NCBI RefSeq assembly: GCF_000931445.1
Contig: NZ_CP010849.1
Span: 2,666,001 to 2,730,000, forward strand
From: Streptomyces cyaneogriseus subsp. noncyanogenus
GTDB lineage: Bacteria; Actinomycetota; Actinomycetes; Streptomycetales; Streptomycetaceae
Length of the DNA stretch: 64,000 bases
Reading direction: 5' to 3'
A program made the translations under genes and the position numbers. Below the pieces are notes generated by a model. That model had not been told where the DNA came from and searched no databases. It saw only the letters and a list, made by a program, of their open reading frames with translations. The first letter of the stretch is position 1. Each line of letters opens with the position of its first letter. Below are positions 57,840-64,000 of this stretch, piece by piece.

Positions 57840-57964
57840 GACGCGGTCTCCTTCGCTGTACTGCCCGTCCACGGTATCTCCGCCTAGGCTGGGCTCTGCC
57901 TCGGGGGCACAAAGGGCCGCACAAGGGTCCGTAAAGGACTCCACACACACGCATGGGGGAAGAC

Positions 57965-59131
57965 ATGTCCGACGGCCACCAGCACAGCGGGCAGGAGAGG
58001 GTGCCGGGCCGGCAGCGCAGGCGCTTCCCGGGAATCTCCTCGCGTGCGTACGAGCACCCGGCCGACCGCAGTGCCCTGGTGGCGCTGCGCAAGCTGAGCG
58101 GTTTCGACACGGCCTTCAAGGCGCTCAGCGGCCTGCTCCCGGAGCGGAGCCTGCGGCTGCTGTTCCTGTCCGACTCCGTACGGGTCTCGGACCGGCAGTT
58201 CTCCCACCTGAACGACATGCTGCGGGACGCCTGCTACATCCTGGACCTGGAGAAGGTCCCGCCGATGTACGTCAACCAGGACCCGAACCCGAACGCGATG
58301 TGCATCGGCCTGGACGAGCCGATCATCGTCGTCACCACCGGGCTGGTGGAGCTGCTCGACGAGGAGGAGATGCGCGCGGTCGTGGGCCACGAGGTCGGAC
58401 ACGCGCTGTCCGGCCACGCCGTGTACCGGACCGTCCTGCTCTTCCTCACCAGCCTGGCCGTCCGGGTCGCCTGGATCCCGCTGGGCAACGTGGCGATCAT
58501 GGCGATCGTGACCGCGCTGCGGGAGTGGTTCCGCAAGTCGGAGCTGTCCGCCGACCGCGCGGGTCTCCTGGCCGGCCAGGACCTCCAGGCGTCCATGCGC
58601 GGCCTGATGAAGATCGCGGGCGGCAACCACCTGCACGAGATGAACGTCGACGCCTTCCTGGAGCAGGCCGACGAGTACGAGGCCGGCGGCGATCTGCGCG
58701 ACTCCGTCCTGAAGATCCTCAACGTGCTGCCGCGCTCCCACCCGTTCACCACCGTGCGGGCCGCCGAGCTGAAGAAGTGGGCCGCCTCCCGCGACTACCA
58801 GCGGCTGATGGACGGCCACTACCCGCGGCGCGGCGAGGACGGGGACGCCTCGGTCCGGGACTCCTTCCGGGAGTCGGCGTCCAGCTACGCCTCGCAGGTG
58901 CGCACCTCCAAGGACCCGCTGATGAAGCTGGTGAACGACCTCGCCGACGGCGCCGGTGACCTCGGTGAGCGCATGCGGCGCGGCTTCGGCGGCTTCACGG
59001 GCTCCCCGCCGCGCCCGCCGAAGTCCCCGGGCGGGCCGGGGGACGCCGCGGGGCCAAAGACGCCGGACGGTGACGGGACTCCGGGCGATGGCGGGACTCC
59101 GGGCGGCCGGCCGCCGCGCGAGGGGGACTGA
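57965..59131 (+). CDS. M48-family metalloprotease
   Basis: A 388-residue protease with the zinc motif HEVGHALSGH (about residues 141-150), followed by two hydrophobic segments (VLLFLTSLAVRVAWIPLG, NVAIMAIVTAL) and ELSADRAGLLAG with the third ligand Glu. The C-terminus is a Pro/Gly-rich tail. ATG 57965 is chosen since GGGGGA lies 4 bases upstream; ATG 57953 has none. Relatives of HtpX type act on membrane proteins. Membrane-bound, active site probably cytoplasmic. Confidence 0.9.
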   Translation: MSDGHQHSGQERVPGRQRRRFPGISSRAYEHPADRSALVALRKLSGFDTAFKALSGLLPERSLRLLFLSDSVRVSDRQFSHLNDMLRDACYILDLEKVPPMYVNQDPNPNAMCIGLDEPIIVVTTGLVELLDEEEMRAVVGHEVGHALSGHAVYRTVLLFLTSLAVRVAWIPLGNVAIMAIVTALREWFRKSELSADRAGLLAGQDLQASMRGLMKIAGGNHLHEMNVDAFLEQADEYEAGGDLRDSVLKILNVLPRSHPFTTVRAAELKKWAASRDYQRLMDGHYPRRGEDGDASVRDSFRESASSYASQVRTSKDPLMKLVNDLADGAGDLGERMRRGFGGFTGSPPRPPKSPGGPGDAAGPKTPDGDGTPGDGGTPGGRPPREGD

Positions 59132-59168
59132 CCCCGGCGGCGGGGACCGACCGCGGTGCCCCCGCGCG

Positions 59169-60239
59169 TCACACCTTCGGCTGCGCGCCGGCCGCCAGCG
59201 TTCCGCACAGGGCCGTGGCCCGGCCCGTGACGTACGGGTCGGTGCCGGCCGGGGGGCCGTCCTTGGCGGTCTGGCCCGCGAGCAGCGGGCGCAGGTGGTT
59301 GGCGGAGTCCTCGGCGCAGGACAGCGGCCCGGCCTGGAGCGTGGACAGGACGAGCTGGGCCTGGTGGAGGCGCAGGTCGTCCCGGTCGAAGCGGAAGTGC
59401 AGCTCGCGGCGGACGGTGAACAAGGAGACCTCGGCCCGGTCCTGCCCGGCGGGCCGCAGCGCGTAGACGAAGGTGTGGTCGGCGGTGACCTCCAGGGTGG
59501 CGGAGTCGGCCTCGGCCACCCGCAGCGTCCCGTTCGTCCGGATCGCGGGGTCGGCGAGCTCGACGCGGGAGGGGTCGAACCGCACCAGCCATCCGGTGGG
59601 CGCGTGCCGGCCGTCGGCGGCGGGCCTCTTGAAGCTCGCGTCGAACTGGCCGAGCTGGTCGGGGTCGAGCAGGACCCGCACGGAGCGGACCGGGCCGCCG
59701 CCGAGCACCTCGGGGTCGAGCCCGGAGCGCACGATGTAGTCCTTCGCGGTGGTCAGGGCGCTGAGCACCTGGTCGTCGGAGAAGTGCGCGGTGCGCCGCG
59801 CGGCCGGCAGCGGGACGCCCTCGGCGCCCATGCGGAAGTCTGCGGCCGGACTGCGCTCGAACAGGTGGGCGGTCTCGGCGGTGCCGGGCACCCGCCCCTG
59901 CGGGGCGAGCGGGACGACGGTCATGCGCAGCGGCTCGGCGGGCTCCTGTCCGGCGGGCGTCTGGTACGGGTGGCGCAGGCCCATGAAGACGGCGGCGCCG
60001 AAGGCGATCGCGATCAGCACGACGAGGACGAGGGCCTGCCGGGGCAGCCCCGCCCGGCGCAGGGGCGTGCGGCGCCGCACGGCGGGCGCGTGGTCGGCCA
60101 TGCGCTCCTGGGCGGAGTACTCCTGGAGGCGGGCAGCCCGGACGAACGACTCGTCGAAGACGACGGACCGGTACTCGTCCTCGCCACCTCCGGGGATGCC
60201 CTCGGGTGTCCCCTCAGGCGGGTCTCCAGGCCCTCCCAT
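59169..60239 (-). CDS. membrane-anchored protein with VVFDESFVRAA motif
   Basis: A 356-residue protein. A cytoplasmic N-terminus carries YRSVVFDESFVRAARLQEYS (about residues 23-42), then one membrane helix (ALVLVVLIAIAFGAAVFMGL), then an extracellular domain of about 250 residues with a Cys pair (SCAED, LCGTL). The start ATG at 60239 is chosen. It lies 98 bases after a smaller gene with the same N-terminal motif, so the two are partial paralogs. Conserved in Streptomyces between nadD and proA; function unknown. Confidence 0.8.
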   Translation of the reverse strand: MGGPGDPPEGTPEGIPGGGEDEYRSVVFDESFVRAARLQEYSAQERMADHAPAVRRRTPLRRAGLPRQALVLVVLIAIAFGAAVFMGLRHPYQTPAGQEPAEPLRMTVVPLAPQGRVPGTAETAHLFERSPAADFRMGAEGVPLPAARRTAHFSDDQVLSALTTAKDYIVRSGLDPEVLGGGPVRSVRVLLDPDQLGQFDASFKRPAADGRHAPTGWLVRFDPSRVELADPAIRTNGTLRVAEADSATLEVTADHTFVYALRPAGQDRAEVSLFTVRRELHFRFDRDDLRLHQAQLVLSTLQAGPLSCAEDSANHLRPLLAGQTAKDGPPAGTDPYVTGRATALCGTLAAGAQPKV

Positions 60240-60337
60240 ACCTTCAGGGTAGGTCGGCGCGAGCCCCGGTAAACGCACTGCCGGGCGAGAAGTTCGGCCA
60301 CGTGGGCGCCGTGCCGCCGGGCGGTCCGGGAGGCCCG

Positions 60338-60907
60338 TCAGGGGCTGTGCGGGATCACCGGGACGGCGGCCGGCCGGGGGTGTCCGGCGGAGACCGAGGG
60401 GCTCGTCGCACCGCCCTGCTCCGGGCTGGTCGAGGCGGGCGGCGGGGTCCGCTCGCCACCGCCCGAGGACCCGCCCCGGTAGACCGCCGCGAAGGCCAGC
60501 GCCACCATGCCGACGCCCATGACGAGGGCGAGCACCCAGGCGACGGGACGGTGCCAGCGCAGCGGCCTGCCGTACGGCCCCGCGGGATCGCGGGGGCCGT
60601 CGAGGCCGTCGTCGTCCAGGGCGCCGAGCCCGGATGTGTGGCCGAAGCCGCCGTATCCGTCGTCGTACCGCTCGCCTGCGGGATGGGTCCGGCGGGCCTC
60701 CGTCTCCGCGGCCTCGGCTCTCGCCTGGGCGGCGGCCAGGAGACGTTCGACGGCGGTCGGCTCGTGCACCGCGGCCGCCCGTACGAACGCCTCGTCGAAG
60801 ACCACGGAGGCGAACTCTTCGTCCCACGCTCCGCGGTCAGGGTCGCTGTCGGGCTCCCGGCCGTCCCAGCCGTCAGGGAACGGCGTGCCCCCCACGTCCT
60901 CCGGCAC
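60338..60907 (-). CDS. membrane protein sharing the VVFDEAFVRAA motif
   Basis: A 189-residue protein. N-terminal EEFASVVFDEAFVRAAAVHE matches the motif in the following gene. A long charged linker then leads to one membrane helix (VAWVLALVMGVGMVALAFAA) and a short Pro/Ser-rich outer tail. GTG 60907 is preferred because TACTCT, a possible -10, lies 6 bases ahead (leaderless); TTG 60934 is an alternative. It lacks the extracellular domain of its neighbour. Confidence 0.75.
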   Translation of the reverse strand: MPEDVGGTPFPDGWDGREPDSDPDRGAWDEEFASVVFDEAFVRAAAVHEPTAVERLLAAAQARAEAAETEARRTHPAGERYDDGYGGFGHTSGLGALDDDGLDGPRDPAGPYGRPLRWHRPVAWVLALVMGVGMVALAFAAVYRGGSSGGGERTPPPASTSPEQGGATSPSVSAGHPRPAAVPVIPHSP

Positions 60908-61030
60908 CGTTCCAGAGTAGACCGGAGGGGTCAATTTGGGCAGACGGTATGGAAATTCGTCCGGAGGGCGAGACGGCGCCGGCCCGGCGGCCGCCCGCCG
61001 GGTGCGCGGGCGCCGCCCCGCCGGCCGCGC

Positions 61031-62317
61031 TCAGCGCCGGATGTGCCCGTCGCCGGTGACGATGTACTTGGTGCTGGTCAGCTCCGGCAGCCCCATCGGC
61101 CCGCGGGCGTGCAGCTTCTGCGTGGAGATGCCGATCTCGGCGCCGAAGCCGAACTGGCCGCCGTCGGTGAAGCGGGTGGAGGCGTTCACGGCGACGGTGG
61201 TGGAGTCGACCAGCTGGGTGAAGCGGCGGGCGGCCTGCTGGGAGGTGGTGACGATCGCCTCGGTGTGCCCGGAGGTCCACAGCCGGATGTGCTCGACGGC
61301 CTTGTCGAGGGAGTCGACGACCGCGGCGGCGATGTCGTACGAGAGGTACTCCGTCTCCCAGTCCTCGGCGGTGGCCTCGACCACCGTCGCCCGGGACTCC
61401 TTGGCGTACGCCATCACGCGCTCGTCGGCGTGCACGGTGACCCCGGCGTCGGCCAGGGCGTCCAGGGCGCGGGGCAGGAACTCGGGGGCGATGTCCTGGT
61501 GGACCAGGAGGGTCTCGGCGGCGTTGCACACGCTGACCCGCTGGGCCTTGGAGTTGATCAGGATGTCGATCGCGGTGTCGAGGTCGGCCGCCGCGTCGAC
61601 GTAGACGTGGCAGTTGCCGGTGCCGGTCTCGATGACGGGGACGACGGACTCCTGGACGACGGTGTTGATCAGCGAGGCACCGCCGCGCGGGATGAGCACG
61701 TCGACCAGGCCGCGGGCGCGCATCAGCTCGCGGACGCTCTCCCGGCTCTCGCCGGGGACGAGCTGCACGGCGTCGGCGGGCAGGCCGGCCCCGCCCACGG
61801 CGTCGCGGATCACCCGGACCAGGGCGGTGTTCGACCGGTACGCCGAGGAGGAGCCGCGCAGCAGGACGGCGTTGCCGGACTTCAGGCACAGGGCGGCGGC
61901 GTCCACCGTGACGTTGGGCCGCCCCTCGTAGATGATGCCGACCACGCCGAGCGGGACGCGGACCTGGCGCAGGTCGATGCCGTTGGGCAGGGTCGAGCCG
62001 CGGACGACCTCGCCGACCGGGTCGGGCAGCGCGACGACGTCCCGCACGTCGGAGGCGATGGCCCGCACCCGCTCCGGGGTCAGGGTGAGCCGGTCGACGA
62101 TGGCCTCGCTGGTGCCGGCCTCGCGGGCCTTGGCCACGTCCTGGGCGTTGGCCTCGACGATCTCGCTCGTGCGGACCTCCAGCGCGTCCGCGATGGCGAG
62201 CAGCGCGTCGTCCTTCACGGCCCGCGGCAGCGGGGCGAGGTCGGCGGCGGCGGCCTTGGCGCGGTAGGCGGCCTGGGTGACCGGGGTCATCGAGTCGTAC
62301 GGCGAGAGCGTGGTCAT
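61031..62317 (-). CDS. proA: gamma-glutamyl phosphate reductase
   Basis: ProA reduces glutamyl phosphate with NADPH to glutamate semialdehyde in proline synthesis. The 428-residue protein has the aldehyde-dehydrogenase-like fold with the catalytic Cys in [29 protein letters not shown], and [15 protein letters not shown]. Start ATG at 62317. It is 61 bases after a hypothetical gene and downstream of proB, giving the order proB-hyp-proA. Confidence 0.97.
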   Translation of the reverse strand: MTTLSPYDSMTPVTQAAYRAKAAAADLAPLPRAVKDDALLAIADALEVRTSEIVEANAQDVAKAREAGTSEAIVDRLTLTPERVRAIASDVRDVVALPDPVGEVVRGSTLPNGIDLRQVRVPLGVVGIIYEGRPNVTVDAAALCLKSGNAVLLRGSSSAYRSNTALVRVIRDAVGGAGLPADAVQLVPGESRESVRELMRARGLVDVLIPRGGASLINTVVQESVVPVIETGTGNCHVYVDAAADLDTAIDILINSKAQRVSVCNAAETLLVHQDIAPEFLPRALDALADAGVTVHADERVMAYAKESRATVVEATAEDWETEYLSYDIAAAVVDSLDKAVEHIRLWTSGHTEAIVTTSQQAARRFTQLVDSTTVAVNASTRFTDGGQFGFGAEIGISTQKLHARGPMGLPELTSTKYIVTGDGHIRR

Positions 62318-62378
62318 GAGGGAAGCGTAGTGCGCGCGCCGGGCCCGTCCAGCGGCCGTCCCACAGCGCGAGACGGCC

Positions 62379-62846
62379 TCAAAAGGGGTGAACCCCGACA
62401 GGGGTCGCCGGTGCCGGCCCGTACCCCGCGGCGATGCGCTGGTGGTAGGTCGCGCGGTCGATGACCTCCAGGCCGACGATCTCCCAGGGCGGCAGGCCCG
62501 CGGTCTGGCGGTGCTCGCCCCACAGGCGCAGCGCGACGGCGGCCGCGTCGTGCAGGTCGCGGGCCTCCTCCCAGTAGCGGATCTCGGCGTGGTCGTCGGC
62601 GTATCTGCTGGTCAGGAGGAAGGGATGGTCGTGCGCGAGCTGTTCCAGGGCGCGCCGCACCTCCGGCAGGGGGGCGCGTGCGCCGGAGACGCTCAGGGTG
62701 ACGTGCCACAGGCGCGGGGCGTCGGCGGGCCCCTCGCGCTCGTGCCGCTCCCCCGCCGCCACGCTGGTCAGGGCGCGCTCCTCGCCGGCCGCGCGGGAGC
62801 CGGCACCACCGCGGGACGTCGCCGTCCCCGGGCGCACTCGTCTCAC
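62379..62846 (-). CDS. hypothetical protein between proB and proA
   Basis: A 155-residue cytoplasmic protein. The first 45 residues are Arg/Gly-rich; the rest forms a compact domain ([59 protein letters not shown]). GTG at 62846 has AAGGAGG 5 bases upstream. It has a conserved place between proB and proA in Streptomyces. The beta-alpha pattern is ferredoxin-like, but no function is known. Confidence 0.8.
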   Translation of the reverse strand: MRRVRPGTATSRGGAGSRAAGEERALTSVAAGERHEREGPADAPRLWHVTLSVSGARAPLPEVRRALEQLAHDHPFLLTSRYADDHAEIRYWEEARDLHDAAAVALRLWGEHRQTAGLPPWEIVGLEVIDRATYHQRIAAGYGPAPATPVGVHPF

Positions 62847-63005
62847 GACGGCCTCCTTCGTGCACAGGTCGACCCGAGGGTCGCGGGCTGGTTGCCGGGA
62901 CGGAGCCGCGCGGACTCGCCCCCGGAACAAAGTTGAGCAGGCGGCGCATGATCGCGGGGCGGTTTTGCGGAACGTCCACCACCGGTGCGGGGACGTTTCG
63001 ACCCA

Positions 63006-64000
63006 TTACGGGTGCAGAATCACCAAATCGTCCCTGTGTACGACCTCACGTTCGTACGCGGGGCCGAGCTCCCGGGCCAGCTCCCGCGTCGAGCGGCCGA
63101 GCAGCCGGGGGATCTCCTTGGCGTCGAAGCTGACCAGCCCCCGCGCCACCGCGCGCCCCTCGCCGTCCCGCAGCTCCACGGGGTCCCCGGCCACGAACTC
63201 GCCCTCCACCGCGGCGATCCCCGCCGGCAGCAGCGACTTGCGGCGCTCGACGACCGCGCGCACCGCCCCGTCGTCGAGGGTGAGGGCGCCCTGCGGGGTG
63301 GAGGCGTGCTGGAGCCACAGCAGCCGGTCGGCGGACCGCTTGCCGGTGGGGTGGAAGTAGGTGCCGGTGTCCTGGCCGGTCAGGGCGTCGGCCGCGTGGA
63401 CCGCGCTGGTCAGCACCACGGGGATGCCGGCGGCGGCGGCGATGCGGGCCGCCTCGACCTTGGTGACCATGCCGCCGGTGCCGACCCCGGCCTTGCCGGC
63501 GCTGCCGATCTCGACGTGCGCGAGGTCCTCGGGCCGCCGCACCTCGGCGATCCGGGCGGTGCCCGGCCTGGCGGGGTCGCCGTCGTAGACGCCGTCCACG
63601 TCGGAGAGCAGCACCAGCAGGTCGGCGTGGACCAGGTGGGCGACGAGGGCGGCGAGGCGGTCGTTGTCCCCGAAGCGGATCTCGTCGGTGGCGACGGTGT
63701 CGTTCTCGTTGACGACCGGGAAGGCGCCCATGGCGAGCAGCTTGTCCAGGGTGCGCGAGGCGTTGCGGTGGTGCGCGCGGCGGCTCATGTCGTCGCTGGT
63801 GAGCAGCACCTGGCCGACCCGGACGCCGTAGCGGGCGAAGGAGGCGGTGTAGCGGGCCACGAGCAGGCCCTGGCCGACGCTGGCGGCGGCCTGCTGGCGG
63901 GCCAGGTCCCGGGGGCGGCGGCGCAGGCCCAGCGGGGCGAGGCCGGCGGCGATGGCGCCGGAGGAGACGAGGACGATCTCCCGCTCCCCCCCGCTGCGGA
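63006..64000 (-). CDS. proB: glutamate 5-kinase (N-terminus outside window)
   Basis: ProB phosphorylates glutamate in the first step of proline synthesis and is feedback-inhibited by proline. The frame continues past base 64000, so the first residues are missing. It begins inside with REIVLVSSGAIAAGL, then DNDRLAALVAHLVHADLLVLLSDVDGVYDGDP and GTGGMVTKVEAARIAAAAGI of the amino-acid kinase fold, and a C-terminal PUA domain (DLVILHP end). 159 bases separate it from the hypothetical gene. proA follows. Confidence 0.97.
   Translation of the reverse strand, partial: RSGGEREIVLVSSGAIAAGLAPLGLRRRPRDLARQQAAASVGQGLLVARYTASFARYGVRVGQVLLTSDDMSRRAHHRNASRTLDKLLAMGAFPVVNENDTVATDEIRFGDNDRLAALVAHLVHADLLVLLSDVDGVYDGDPARPGTARIAEVRRPEDLAHVEIGSAGKAGVGTGGMVTKVEAARIAAAAGIPVVLTSAVHAADALTGQDTGTYFHPTGKRSADRLLWLQHASTPQGALTLDDGAVRAVVERRKSLLPAGIAAVEGEFVAGDPVELRDGEGRAVARGLVSFDAKEIPRLLGRSTRELARELGPAYEREVVHRDDLVILHP

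Overview
The window reads as a chromosomal-core segment of a Streptomyces (or very close actinomycete). GC is very high, genes are dense, GTG starts are common, and the gene order follows the conserved Streptomyces block leuA ... phoH-ybeY-corC ... era ... hrcA-dnaJ ... lepA/rpsT ... holA ... comEC-comEA ... leuS ... rsfS-nadD ... proA-proB. Most genes are on the minus strand. I see no CRISPR array, insertion sequence, integrase or rRNA.

Layout. 1-9.7 kb: end of a secreted-type alpha/beta hydrolase, a TerB-like protein, leuA with a leucine leader peptide, a protealysin-type M4 protease paired with its probable emfourin inhibitor, era, a cytidine-deaminase-like pseudoenzyme, and a divergent regulator/MFS efflux pair around a 19-bp palindrome. 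9.7-20 kb: mmcQ-like, corC-like, ybeY and phoH (an overlapping operon), then a PfkB kinase and glucarate-dehydratase-like enzyme with a facing MFS transporter (sugar-acid use), then adenine/adenosine deaminase, RNase Z and a HIT protein. 20-35.5 kb: tricorn protease, rsmE, nitronate monooxygenase, hrcA-dnaJ with CIRCE, a metallo-hydrolase, a DUF3097 protein, hemW, fadD, lepA and the divergent rpsT.

35.5-48.6 kb: an NTF2-like protein, holA, then an accessory island (about 37.7-42.9 kb) placed between holA and comEC. It holds an XRE-TPR regulator, two Streptomyces-type hypothetical genes, and a graspetide-type RiPP locus: precursor tgmA, ATP-grasp ligase tgmB and a PIMT-like methyltransferase tgmC. 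tgmB carries a one-base deletion that throws its C-terminus out of frame. comEC, comEA, degV and a membrane protein follow. 48.8-64 kb: leuS with its own leucine leader peptide and intrinsic attenuator, two identical tRNA-Ala(GGC) genes enclosing two tiny zinc-ribbon genes, a histidine phosphatase, rsfS, an LCP/LytR_C protein, nadD, two 54-residue membrane proteins, an M48 protease, two related membrane proteins sharing a VVFDE-FVRAA motif, proA and the 3' part of proB.

The main points for follow-up are: the tgm RiPP locus and its frameshift; the matched leuA and leuS leader peptides, which use runs of Leu codons including CTT; the M4 protease-emfourin pair; tandem 18-20 bp repeats that run through the stop codons of two unrelated genes; and the short repeat inserted in frame near the start of era. 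All coordinates were read by eye and no database search was possible, so starts and hairpins are reasoned, not measured.
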